From positions 66,950 to 130,949 of the forward strand of contig CAVQID010000027.1 in assembly GCA_963712485.1 (NCBI GenBank): 64,000 bases of DNA, written 5' to 3'. The notes under the pieces are model-generated. The model ran no database searches. It had not been told where the DNA came from and was given only the letters and a program-made list of their open reading frames with translations. Positions 28,352 to 36,760 of the stretch are shown here, one piece after another. The DNA comes from JALORV01 sp963712485 (GTDB lineage: Bacteria > Pseudomonadota > Gammaproteobacteria > Burkholderiales > Burkholderiaceae_F). Each line of letters starts with the position of its first letter. Within the stretch, counting starts at the first letter, position 1. The position numbers were made by a program, and so were the translations under genes.

Positions 28352-29194
28352 TCACGCGGTGGCAGGCTCGGGCGCGGGCGTTCCGTCCCACGCGCCGGCG
28401 ACGAATCGCGGCGGCGCGGGCGTGGCTGCAGACCGGGTAAGCACTTCGTACCCCGTGTCGGTCACCAGCACCGTGTGCTCCCACTGCGCGGACAGGCTGT
28501 GGTCCTTGGTGACGATGGTCCAGCCGTCGGCCAGTTCCTTGATCTCGCGACGGCCGGCGTTGATCATGGGCTCGACGGTGAATGTCATTCCGGCACTGAG
28601 CTTCTCGAGCGTGCCGGGCTTGCCGTAGTGCAGGATCTGCGGCTCCTCGTGGAACTTGCGTCCGATACCGTGGCCGCAGAACTCGCGCACGACGCTATAG
28701 CCGTGCTTTTCGGCGTGGGTCTGGATCGCGTGGCCGATGTCGCCGATCGTCGCTCCCGGGCGCACCTGCTCGATGCCGAGCCACATGCAGTCGTAGGTGA
28801 CTTCGGAGAGCCTGCGGGCGGCAATGGAGGGCTCGCCGACGTAATACATGCGGCTCGTATCGCCGTGGTAGCCGTCCTTGATGACCGTCACGTCGATGTT
28901 GACCACGTCGCCGTTCTTCAAGACCCGGTCGCCGGGAATCCCGTGGCAGACCTGATGATTGACGGACGTGCAGATCGCCTTGGGAAACGGCCGGTAACCC
29001 GGCGGGGCATAGTTCAGCGGCGCCGGGATCGTCCCCTGCACGTTGGTCATGTACTCGTGGCACAGCCGGTCCAGTTCGCCGGTCGTGACCCCCGGCTTCA
29101 CGAACGGCGCGATGTAGTCGAGGACTTCTGCGGCCAGCCGACCGGCGTGCCGCATCGCGTCGATGTCGGCGGGCGTCTTGATCACGATGGTCAT
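28352..29194 (-). CDS. map: Type I methionine aminopeptidase
   Basis: Removes initiator methionine from nascent proteins. 280 aa with the five metal ligands in family context: CTSVNHQVCHGIPGDRVL, GDVVNIDVTVIKDGYHGDTS (two Asp), CGHGIGRKFHEEPQ (His), MTFTVEPMINAG (Glu) and the closing EHTVLVTDTGYEVLT. A Pro/Ala-rich tail extends beyond the usual end. Divergent from rpsB, the common arrangement. Confidence 0.95.
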   Translation of the reverse strand: MTIVIKTPADIDAMRHAGRLAAEVLDYIAPFVKPGVTTGELDRLCHEYMTNVQGTIPAPLNYAPPGYRPFPKAICTSVNHQVCHGIPGDRVLKNGDVVNIDVTVIKDGYHGDTSRMYYVGEPSIAARRLSEVTYDCMWLGIEQVRPGATIGDIGHAIQTHAEKHGYSVVREFCGHGIGRKFHEEPQILHYGKPGTLEKLSAGMTFTVEPMINAGRREIKELADGWTIVTKDHSLSAQWEHTVLVTDTGYEVLTRSAATPAPPRFVAGAWDGTPAPEPATA

Positions 29195-29216
29195 AGGGGG
29201 GCTCGGTTCGGGCGGC

Positions 29217-29246
29217 TTGAGCGAAGCGGTCTCAGGTGGCTATAAT
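29217..29246 (+). promoter_or_regulatory. Sigma-70 promoter of the rpsB-tsf operon
   Basis: TTGAGC (29217-29222), an 18-bp spacer and a perfect TATAAT (29241-29246). It is the best -35/-10 pair I found in the window and faces rpsB, about 258 bp upstream of its ATG. Confidence 0.75.
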
Positions 29247-29504
29247 ATCGGGCTGCCTGGCGCTTTGAAAATCAAAAGCTTAGGCAAGTTCGCGAACGCA
29301 AGGAAAGTGCCCTCAAGGCCTTTCGCGGTGCGTGGGCTTGCCGGCCACGTTTTCAGGGGCCCGAAGGACCGCAGATGCGGTCGATCCGGCCATCCCGCAA
29401 TGGGCAGAAATCGCGCGCACCGCCACCAAGGTGCAATCCGGGCTCCTAGCGGAACCGGGCTGCGTCGGCGGATGTGCTGGACCCAACCTTGGAGAGCTCC
29501 AATC
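29247..29504 (+). other. Long 5' leader of rpsB
   Basis: About 250 nt lie between the promoter and the rpsB ATG with no supported reading frame. A short hairpin, GACCGC/GCGGTC, lies at 29367-29382. S2 autoregulates rpsB in other Proteobacteria through its leader, so a regulatory structure is plausible but not identified here. Confidence 0.4.
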
Positions 29505-30260
29505 ATGTCAGTGACCATGCGTCAAATGCTGGAGGCCGGCGTTCATTTCGGCCACCAGACGCGTTTCTGGAACCCGAAGATGGCGCCGTACATCTTCGGT
29601 CATCGCAACAAGATCCACATCATCAATCTCGAGCGCACGCTCGACCAGTTCAACGACGCGACGCGCTTCGTGCGCCAGCTGGCGGCCAACCGCGGCACGC
29701 TGCTGCTCGTCGGCACCAAGCGCCAGGCTCGCGAGATCATCGTCGAGGAAGCCCAGCGCTGCGGGATGCCGTTCGTCGACCAGCGCTGGCTCGGCGGCAT
29801 GCTGACCAATTTCAAAACGGTCAAGGTCTCAATCAAGCGGCTCAAGGAAATGGAGCAGATCATTGCCGACAACGGCACCGAGCGCATGACCAAGAAGGAA
29901 GCTCTCGACTTCGCCCGTGAAGTCGAGAAGCTCAACAAGTCGATCGGCGGCATCAAGGACATGAATGCGCTGCCGGATGCGCTCTTCGTCATCGACGTCG
30001 GTTATCACAAGATCGCCGTCCAGGAAGCGGCCAAGCTCGGCATTCCGGTGGTCGCCGTGGTCGATACCAATCACTCGCCTGAGGGCGTGTCCTACGTGAT
30101 TCCGGGCAACGACGACTCCAGCCGTGCCGTGCGTCTGTATGCGCGCGGCATCGCCGACGCCGTGCTCGAAGGCAAGGCGGCGGCGCTGCAGGGCGTGGTG
30201 CAGGCGGTTGCCGCCGGCGGCGACGAGGAATTCGTCGAGGTCAGCGAAGGACAGGTGTAA
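29505..30260 (+). CDS. rpsB: 30S ribosomal protein S2
   Basis: Small-subunit ribosomal protein uS2, needed for S1 binding and mRNA loading. 251 aa starting MSVTMRQMLEAGVHFGHQTR, with conserved GTKRQAREIIVEEA, RWLGGMLTNFKT and VVDTNHSPEGVSYVIPGND. ATG 29505 is preceded by GGAGAG at 29491-29496. An intrinsic terminator separates it from tsf, allowing S2 to be made in excess over EF-Ts. Confidence 0.97.
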   Translation: MSVTMRQMLEAGVHFGHQTRFWNPKMAPYIFGHRNKIHIINLERTLDQFNDATRFVRQLAANRGTLLLVGTKRQAREIIVEEAQRCGMPFVDQRWLGGMLTNFKTVKVSIKRLKEMEQIIADNGTERMTKKEALDFAREVEKLNKSIGGIKDMNALPDALFVIDVGYHKIAVQEAAKLGIPVVAVVDTNHSPEGVSYVIPGNDDSSRAVRLYARGIADAVLEGKAAALQGVVQAVAAGGDEEFVEVSEGQV

Positions 30261-30283
30261 CTCGCACGGCGCACAGCGACGAG

Positions 30284-30306
30284 AAAGGGGCGCAAGCCCC
30301 TTTTTT
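30284..30306 (+). terminator. Intrinsic terminator/attenuator between rpsB and tsf
   Basis: AAAGGGGC-GCAA-GCCCC with a run of six T (30301-30306): an eight-pair stem including A-T pairs, a GNRA-type tetraloop and a U tract. The textbook shape suggests partial termination within the rpsB-tsf unit. Confidence 0.85.
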
Positions 30307-30342
30307 CGGCCGGCAAGATCAACGAAATTGCGGGAGCAGTTA

Positions 30343-31230
30343 ATGGCGGAAATCACCGCAGCGATGGTGAAGGAACTGCGCGAGAAGACCGACGCGCCGA
30401 TGATGGAATGCAAGAAGGCGCTCGCCGAGGCCGGCGGCGACCTGGCGAAAGCCGAGGAGATCCTTCGGGTCAAGCTCGGCAACAAGGCGAGCAAGGCCGC
30501 AGCCCGAATCGCCGCTGAAGGCGTGGTCGCAGTTCATATCGATGGCAAGGTGGGCGCGATCATCGAAGTGAACTCGGAGACGGACTTCGTCGCGAAAAAC
30601 GACGATTTCCTGAGATTTGCCAAGGATCTGGCGGCGCTGGTGGCGAGCAGAAACCCGCCCGACGTCGCGGCGCTGTCCGCGTTGCCGCTGGCCGGCGGCA
30701 CCGTCGAGACGGTCCGCACCGCGCTGGTGGGCAAGATCGGCGAGAACATGGCGATCCGCCGCTTCTCGCGCATCGAGGCGGTGGGGTCGCTGGCGAGTTA
30801 CGTTCACGGCGGCAGCAAGATCGGTGTGTTGCTCGACATCAGTGGTGCGGACGTGGAACTCGCCAAGGACGTCGCGATGCACATCGCTGCGAGCAAGCCC
30901 AAGTCGCTGGACGCAAGCGGCGTCTCTGCCGACCTGCTGGATGCCGAGCGCCGCATCGCGATCGAGAAGGCACGCGAGGCCGGCAAGCCGGAAGCCATGC
31001 TCGCGAAGATTGCCGAGGGCACGGTCCAGAAGTTCCTGAAGGAAGTGACCCTGCTCGGTCAGGTGTTCGTGAAGGCCGACGACGGCAAGCAGACGATCGA
31101 ACAGTTGCTGAAGGCGAAAGGCGCGACGGTGAACCGGTTCGCGCTCTACGTCGTCGGCGAGGGCATCGAGAAGAAGCAGAGCGATTTCGCCGCCGAGGTC
31201 GCGGCGCAGGCGGCGGCCGCGCGCGGCTGA
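30343..31230 (+). CDS. tsf: Translation elongation factor Ts
   Basis: Guanine-nucleotide exchange factor for EF-Tu. 295 aa with the N-terminal TS-N domain (MVKELREKTDAPMMECKKAL) and the EF-Tu contact TDFVAKNDDF, then the two core subdomains ending KFLKEVTLLGQVFVK. ATG 30343 has GGGAG at 30332-30336. It follows the attenuator after rpsB and precedes pyrH by 14 bp. Confidence 0.97.
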   Translation: MAEITAAMVKELREKTDAPMMECKKALAEAGGDLAKAEEILRVKLGNKASKAAARIAAEGVVAVHIDGKVGAIIEVNSETDFVAKNDDFLRFAKDLAALVASRNPPDVAALSALPLAGGTVETVRTALVGKIGENMAIRRFSRIEAVGSLASYVHGGSKIGVLLDISGADVELAKDVAMHIAASKPKSLDASGVSADLLDAERRIAIEKAREAGKPEAMLAKIAEGTVQKFLKEVTLLGQVFVKADDGKQTIEQLLKAKGATVNRFALYVVGEGIEKKQSDFAAEVAAQAAAARG

Positions 31231-31244
31231 TCGACGGGGGCGCG

Positions 31245-31973
31245 ATGACACAGACCTCTGCCACGCCCGCGTATCGCCGAGTCCTGCTGAAGCTGTCGGG
31301 CGAGGCGCTGATGGGCGACGATGCCTTCGGCATCAATCGCCCGACGGTTGAAGCGATGGTTGCCGACATCGGCGAAGTCGTGAAGCTGGGTGTGGAAGTT
31401 GCGATCGTCATCGGCGGCGGCAACATCTTTCGCGGTGTTGCACTCGGAGCGGGTGGGATGGACCGTGCGACGGCCGACTACATGGGCATGATGGCGACCA
31501 TCATGAATGCCATGGCACTGCAGGACGCGATGCGTCGCGCGGGAATCGAGGCGCGGGTGCAGTCGGCGCTGAATATCGAGCAGGTCGTGGAGCCGTACAT
31601 AAGGCCCAAGGCGCTGCGCTATCTCGAGGAAGGCCGGGTCGTGATCTTCGCGGCCGGGACCGGGAATCCCTTTTTCACGACGGATACGGCCGCCGCGCTG
31701 CGTGGCTCCGAGGTCGGTGCGCAGATCGTCCTGAAGGCCACGAAGGTCGATGGCGTGTATTCGGCCGATCCGAAGAAGGATCCGCAGGCGACGCGCTACT
31801 CGACGATCACCTTCGATGAGGCGCTCGGACGCAACCTGCAGATCATGGATGCGACGGCGTTCGCGCTGTGTCGCGACCAGCGTCTGCCGATCAAGGTATT
31901 CAATATCACGAAGCCGGGCGCGCTGAAGCGTGTGGTTCTCGGCGAGGACGAGGGAACACTGGTCCATGTCTGA
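31245..31973 (+). CDS. pyrH: Uridylate kinase
   Basis: Phosphorylates UMP to UDP; bacterial-type amino-acid-kinase fold. 242 aa with RVLLKLSGEALMG, the nucleotide loop VIGGGNIFRG, GMMATIMNAMALQDA, AAGTGNPFFTTDTAAALR and KATKVDGVYSADPKKDP. Third gene of the rpsB-tsf-pyrH-frr series. Confidence 0.97.
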   Translation: MTQTSATPAYRRVLLKLSGEALMGDDAFGINRPTVEAMVADIGEVVKLGVEVAIVIGGGNIFRGVALGAGGMDRATADYMGMMATIMNAMALQDAMRRAGIEARVQSALNIEQVVEPYIRPKALRYLEEGRVVIFAAGTGNPFFTTDTAAALRGSEVGAQIVLKATKVDGVYSADPKKDPQATRYSTITFDEALGRNLQIMDATAFALCRDQRLPIKVFNITKPGALKRVVLGEDEGTLVHV

Positions 31974-31999
31974 CCGTTGAAAGGCAAGGAGAGAGCCGG

Positions 32000-32560
32000 A
32001 TGAACATCGGAGAAATCCAGAAGGCGACGGAACAGAAGATGCAGAAGTCGGTCGATGCGCTGCGCGCCGACCTGTCGAAGATCCGTACGGGCCGTGCCCA
32101 TACCGGGTTGCTCGATCACATCCAGGTGGATTATTACGGATCGATGGTGCCGCTGGCCCAGGTGGCGCAGGTTGGGCTCGGCGATGCACGGACGATCACG
32201 GTGCAGCCGTGGGAGAAGAAGATGGTTCCGGTCGTCGAAAAGGCGATCCGCGACTCCGACCTCGGCCTTAATCCGGCAACGAGTGGCGACGTCGTCCGCG
32301 TGCCGATGCCACTTCTGACTGAGCAACGGCGCAAGGAGCTCGTGAAGGTGGTCAAGCATGAGGGCGAAGCCGCGAAGGTGGCGGTGCGCAACCTGCGGCG
32401 CGATGCCAACCACCAAGTCAAGGAACTTCTGAAGGCAAAGACAATCTCTGAGGATGACGATCGGCGTGCCGAGGACTTCATCCAGAAGCTGACCGACCGT
32501 TTCGTCATCGAGGTGGATCGGCTCGTCGCAGAGAAGGAAAAAGAGGTGCTGACCGTCTAG
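32000..32560 (+). CDS. frr: Ribosome recycling factor
   Basis: Splits post-termination ribosomes together with EF-G. 186 aa, fully typical: KMQKSVDALRADLSKIRTGR, VDYYGSMVPLAQVAQV, ITVQPWEKKMV, LTEQRRKELVKVVKHEGE and NLRRDANHQVKELLK. ATG 32000 is preceded by AAGGAGAG about 8 bp upstream. A longer in-frame extension upstream is not conserved. Confidence 0.97.
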   Translation: MNIGEIQKATEQKMQKSVDALRADLSKIRTGRAHTGLLDHIQVDYYGSMVPLAQVAQVGLGDARTITVQPWEKKMVPVVEKAIRDSDLGLNPATSGDVVRVPMPLLTEQRRKELVKVVKHEGEAAKVAVRNLRRDANHQVKELLKAKTISEDDDRRAEDFIQKLTDRFVIEVDRLVAEKEKEVLTV

Positions 32561-32572
32561 TCCGGTCGGCAA

Positions 32573-33358
32573 TTGCAGCCTGTGAACGGCGACCAACGTT
32601 CTTATGTGCCCCCCGCTTCGGCGCGGCCGCGCCACGTCGCGATCATCATGGACGGGAACGGCCGCTGGGCGGTATCGCGCGGCATGCCCCGCGTCGCTGG
32701 GCACAACCGCGGTGTGGAAGCCGTGCGGACGACGCTCGGTGCCTGCGGCGAACGCGGCATCGAATACCTGACACTTTTCGCGTTCAGTTCGGAAAACTGG
32801 CGTCGCCCGGCCGATGAGGTGTCGACGCTGATGCGACTCTTCATGGTCGCGCTGCAGCGGGAGATCGACAAGCTGGTCGAACTCGGCGTGCGAATGCGGG
32901 TCGTCGGCGAGACCTTTGCGTTCGGGCCGGAGCTCCGCCGGCTGATCGCGGACTCGGAACGGCGCACCGAGCACAATACGCGACTGCACCTCACCATCTG
33001 CGCAAACTACGGCGGTCGCTGGGACATCGCGCAGGCGGCGCAGCGTGCGGCGCGCGAACAGGTCCAGGCTGGCGTCAGCGAGTTGCGCATTGATGACAAG
33101 GCGATCGAACAGCGCCTGGCACTCGCCTTTGCGCCGGATCCGGATTTGCTGATACGCACCGGCGGTGAACGCCGCGTCAGCAACTTCCTGCTCTGGCAAC
33201 TGGCGTATGCCGAGCTCTACTTCAGCGACGTGCTGTGGCCGGATTTCGACGCAGCCGAACTCGACACGGCCCTGAACTGGTACGCGGGCCGCCAGCGACG
33301 CTTCGGCATGACCGGCGAGCAGGTCGAAGCCGAGCCGTCGATCCCCGACGCCGCCTGA
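32573..33358 (+). CDS. uppS: Isoprenyl (undecaprenyl) diphosphate synthase UppS
   Basis: cis-Prenyltransferase making the C55 lipid carrier for peptidoglycan and O-antigen. About 260 aa: catalytic HVAIIMDGNGRWAVSRG, GHNRGVEAVR, LFAFSSENWRRP and the homodimer/IPP motif DLLIRTGGERRVSNFLLWQL. The start is uncertain: TTG 32573 and GTG 32582 are both in frame, and the first ten residues are not conserved. 12 bp after frr and 10 bp before cdsA. Confidence 0.94.
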   Translation: MQPVNGDQRSYVPPASARPRHVAIIMDGNGRWAVSRGMPRVAGHNRGVEAVRTTLGACGERGIEYLTLFAFSSENWRRPADEVSTLMRLFMVALQREIDKLVELGVRMRVVGETFAFGPELRRLIADSERRTEHNTRLHLTICANYGGRWDIAQAAQRAAREQVQAGVSELRIDDKAIEQRLALAFAPDPDLLIRTGGERRVSNFLLWQLAYAELYFSDVLWPDFDAAELDTALNWYAGRQRRFGMTGEQVEAEPSIPDAA

Positions 33359-33368
33359 GGGCCGCTGC

Positions 33369-34202
33369 GTGCTGAAGCAGCGCGTCTTCACCGCCGTTGT
33401 ACTCGTGCTGGCGCTGCTTGCGGCACTTGCCTGGTCGCCGCTGGCGTTTGCGACGCTGGTCACGATAGCGCTGGCGATCGCCCAGGCGGAGTGGCTGAAG
33501 CTTTCCGGCTGGAAGTTCGGCGCTGCGCTCGCCGCATCGCTCGCTCTCGGCGCGCTGCTGATGGCGGCGCTGGTTGTGATGCCTGCCTTCGTCGATGCGG
33601 CAACGGTTCCGCTTGCTGCGCTGGCTACCGTGGTATGGGTGGTGCTTGGCGCCGTGCTGCTCCGATCCGAACGGCGGGGCGTCGTGAAGATCGCTGCGGG
33701 CGTTTCGGTGCCCCTCGCGTTTGTCCTGACGGTCGCGGCGTGGTGCGCGGTGATGCTGTTTCTTCGCGCCGGCGCGATCACGTTGCTGTCAGTGCTCTTT
33801 GTCGTCTGGCTGGCCGATACGGCCGCGTACTTCGCGGGTCGCGCATTCGGCCGGACGAAGCTCGCGCCTCACATTAGCCCAGGCAAGACCTGGGCCGGTG
33901 TCTGGGGCGCGATGATTGCCGTCATCGTCGTGGCGCTGCTGGCATGGAAGTTCTGGCCCTCGGCACCGCTCTACACGAACCGTTTGCTCGACTCGCTGGG
34001 AGTCGCGACTGCGGTGCTGATGTTCGCTGCGCTCGTTGCCGTTTCCATCGTCGGCGATCTCTTCGAGAGCCTGGTCAAGCGCCAGGCCGGCGCGAAGGAC
34101 AGCGGTCACCTTCTTCCGGGACATGGCGGGTTCTATGACCGGATCGACGCGATGCTGGCAATGCTTCCCCCGGCGGCGCTGTTCTGGCGATGGGCGAACT
34201 GA
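33369..34202 (+). CDS. cdsA: Phosphatidate cytidylyltransferase
   Basis: Integral membrane enzyme converting phosphatidate and CTP to CDP-diacylglycerol. 277 aa with about seven hydrophobic helices and the C-terminal signature spread over ISPGKTWAGVWG and SLVKRQAGAKDSGHLLPGHG with GFYDRIDAM. GTG start at 33369. The stop TGA overlaps the dxr ATG (TGATG at 34200-34204). Confidence 0.94.
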   Translation: MLKQRVFTAVVLVLALLAALAWSPLAFATLVTIALAIAQAEWLKLSGWKFGAALAASLALGALLMAALVVMPAFVDAATVPLAALATVVWVVLGAVLLRSERRGVVKIAAGVSVPLAFVLTVAAWCAVMLFLRAGAITLLSVLFVVWLADTAAYFAGRAFGRTKLAPHISPGKTWAGVWGAMIAVIVVALLAWKFWPSAPLYTNRLLDSLGVATAVLMFAALVAVSIVGDLFESLVKRQAGAKDSGHLLPGHGGFYDRIDAMLAMLPPAALFWRWAN

Positions 34203-35365
34203 TGCGTAACGTCACGGTGCTCGGTGCCACCGGTTCCATCGGCAGCAGTGCGCTCGATGTCATCGCGCGCCATCCCGACCGCTATCGCGTCCATGCGCTG
34301 ACGGCTCAGTCGAGCGTCGACGCGCTCGCGGACCTGGCTGCACGGTTCACGCCGTCGGTGGCCGTGATCGGCGATCCGGCGCTTGAACGTGCGCTGCGTG
34401 ATGCGCTGCATGCGCGCGGCTGCACGTCGCAAGCCCGTGCCGGCGCCGAGGCGCTGACGCAGGTTGCGGCAGCCGAAGACGTGGACACGGTGCTCGCCGC
34501 CATCGTCGGTGCGGCCGGGCTCATGCCGACGCTCGCTGCGGCGCGGGCCGGTAAGCGCCTGCTGCTGGCGAACAAGGAAGCGATTGTCTGCGCCGGCAGC
34601 CTGCTGATGGCGGCGATCCGCGATGCGCAGGGCGAACTATTGCCGGTCGACAGCGAGCACAACGCCATCCATCAATGTCTGGCCGGTGCCAGCCGCGAGC
34701 AGCGCGGTGTCGCGCGGCTGGTGCTGACGGCTTCGGGCGGACCTTTCCTCAAGCGGCAGGATCTGGATGCGGTCACGCCGGACGAGGCCTGCGCTCACCC
34801 GAACTGGGTCATGGGCCGCAAGATTTCAGTGGACTCCGCGACACTGATGAACAAGGGCCTCGAAGTCATCGAAGCGAGCTGGCTGTTCGGGATCCCGGCA
34901 GACCGCATCGATGTGGTCATCCATCCGCAGAGCGTGATCCATTCGATGGTCGAGTTTCCGGATGGCTCGGTACTTGCCCAGATGGGCTCGCCCGACATGC
35001 GCACTCCGCTGGCTTATGCGCTGGCCTGGCCCGACCGCGTGGAAAGCGGCGCCAAGCGGCTTGATTTCACGCGCGTTGGAGCGCTGACGTTCGAGGCACC
35101 AGACCGGCAGCGCTTTCCGTGCCTGGGCTATGCCTACGCGGCGCTGCGGGCGGGTGGCGCTGCCAGCGCGGTGCTGAACGCCGCCAACGAATTCGCGGTC
35201 GAGGCCTTTCTGCAGCGGCGCTTGCCGTTCGTGCAGATCGCGCCGACGATAGAGCGCGTGCTCGACCAGTATCAGCCGGCGGCGCCGAACAGCGTCGACG
35301 ACGTTCTCGAGATCGACCGGCAGGCGCGTGAGCGAGCGGCTCGTGCTGTGGCCATGTACGCCTGA
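34202..35365 (+). CDS. dxr: 1-deoxy-D-xylulose 5-phosphate reductoisomerase
   Basis: Second enzyme of the MEP isoprenoid pathway, NADPH- and metal-dependent. About 387 aa: NADPH motif VTVLGATGSIGSSALDV, LLLANKEAIVCAG, metal ligands in LLPVDSEHNAIHQCL, the flexible loop LTASGGPFLKRQDL and HPNWVMGRKISVDSATLMNK. ATG 34202 is preferred because it couples to the cdsA stop (TGATG); an in-frame ATG at 34190 would add four residues. Confidence 0.95.
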   Translation: MRNVTVLGATGSIGSSALDVIARHPDRYRVHALTAQSSVDALADLAARFTPSVAVIGDPALERALRDALHARGCTSQARAGAEALTQVAAAEDVDTVLAAIVGAAGLMPTLAAARAGKRLLLANKEAIVCAGSLLMAAIRDAQGELLPVDSEHNAIHQCLAGASREQRGVARLVLTASGGPFLKRQDLDAVTPDEACAHPNWVMGRKISVDSATLMNKGLEVIEASWLFGIPADRIDVVIHPQSVIHSMVEFPDGSVLAQMGSPDMRTPLAYALAWPDRVESGAKRLDFTRVGALTFEAPDRQRFPCLGYAYAALRAGGAASAVLNAANEFAVEAFLQRRLPFVQIAPTIERVLDQYQPAAPNSVDDVLEIDRQARERAARAVAMYA

Positions 35366-35373
35366 GGAGCCTG

Positions 35374-36726
35374 ATGAATCTGCTGACCACGATCCTTGCA
35401 TTCCTCGTCACCCTCGGGGTGCTGATCGTCATTCATGAACTGGGACACTTCTGGGTTGCGCGCTGGTGCGGCGTGAAAGTCCTCCGGTTCTCGATCGGCT
35501 TCGGTCGGCCGATTGCGCGCTGGATCCGCGGCCCGGATCGCACCGAGTGGGTGATCGCCGCGCTGCCTTTCGGCGGCTATGTGCGCATGCTTGACGAACG
35601 CGATCCCGAGGCGGGGCCCGTTGCCGCCGCTGACATCCCGCGTGCGTTCAACAAGCAGTCGGTTGCGAAGCGGTTCGCCATCGTACTGGCCGGGCCCGTG
35701 GCCAACCTGCTGCTGGCGATCCTTGTCTACTGGTTGCTCAATGTCATCGGCGTCTTCGAGCCGCGCGCGACGCTGGGCGCACCGCCGGCCGCAACGGCGG
35801 CGGCCCGGGCCGGCTTCGAGGCGGGCGACACGATCACCGAGGTCGACGGGGAAGGCGTGCGGTCGTGGAACGAACTGCGCTGGCTGCTGTTGCAGAAGTC
35901 GGTGGCAGACAAGCCGATTTCGATGGAGGTGGAGAGTGCGGACCAGCGCCGGCGCACGCTGACGCTGGAGCCCGGCGGACTGACCGCGGCTGATCTCGAG
36001 TCCGACATCATCGCGCGCCTCGGGATCGTCCCGTACATCGGCCCGCCGCGAATAAATCGTCTCGCTGACGACAGCGTGGCCGCGCTCGCGGGGTTGCGGG
36101 CAGGCGACACGGTGATCGAGGTGAACGGTGCCAAGGTGACGTCGGCCCGCGATCTGATCGAACGCATCCGTGCTTCCGCCGGCAAATCGATGGAACTTGG
36201 CGTCGACCGCTCCGGTGAGTTCGTGCGCATCGACATCACGCCGGCGCGCATCAATGACGAGCAGGGCAGGGCGATCGGGCGCATCGGTGCCGAGTTGAGC
36301 GACCGGCCACCCCTGATCAAGGTGCAGTACGGCCCGGTGGAAAGTATTGGACTGGCCACGGCAAAGACCTGGGACACGGCGATCTTCTCGGTCAAGATGC
36401 TCGGCAAGATGATCACCGGCGAAGCGTCCTGGAGGAATCTCTCCGGACCGGTGACGATCGCGGACTACGCCGGCCAGACCGCACGCATCGGACTCGCGCC
36501 GTTCCTCAACTTCCTCGCACTGGTCTCGATCAGCCTCGCGGTACTAAACCTGCTGCCGATTCCGATGCTCGATGGAGGGCACCTACTGTATTATCTGATC
36601 GAGATTCTCAAGGGCAGCCCGCCGGCAGATTGGGTCATGGAGTGGGGCCAGCGCGTCGGGGTGGCGTTACTGGGCCTGCTGACCATGCTGGCGCTATATA
36701 ACGACCTAATGCGGCTGCTCTCCTGA
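35374..36726 (+). CDS. rseP: RIP metalloprotease RseP (site-2 protease)
   Basis: Intramembrane zinc protease that cleaves anti-sigma factors such as RseA in the envelope stress response. 450 aa, four membrane segments: HELGH at residues 22-26 in the first helix, two tandem PDZ domains (around AARAGFEAGDTITEVDGEGV and AALAGLRAGDTVIEVNGAKV) and the second active-site motif LNLLPIPMLDGGHLLYYL. Lies 8 bp after dxr and 34 bp before bamA, the standard arrangement. Confidence 0.95.
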   Translation: MNLLTTILAFLVTLGVLIVIHELGHFWVARWCGVKVLRFSIGFGRPIARWIRGPDRTEWVIAALPFGGYVRMLDERDPEAGPVAAADIPRAFNKQSVAKRFAIVLAGPVANLLLAILVYWLLNVIGVFEPRATLGAPPAATAAARAGFEAGDTITEVDGEGVRSWNELRWLLLQKSVADKPISMEVESADQRRRTLTLEPGGLTAADLESDIIARLGIVPYIGPPRINRLADDSVAALAGLRAGDTVIEVNGAKVTSARDLIERIRASAGKSMELGVDRSGEFVRIDITPARINDEQGRAIGRIGAELSDRPPLIKVQYGPVESIGLATAKTWDTAIFSVKMLGKMITGEASWRNLSGPVTIADYAGQTARIGLAPFLNFLALVSISLAVLNLLPIPMLDGGHLLYYLIEILKGSPPADWVMEWGQRVGVALLGLLTMLALYNDLMRLLS

Positions 36727-36760
36727 CCCAACATGACGGGATACTGAGTTGGAGCGCCGC

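Noticed and set aside
31796..33781. 661-codon minus-strand open frame across frr, uppS and cdsA
   Set aside because: Runs antisense over four intact conserved genes and has no family features.
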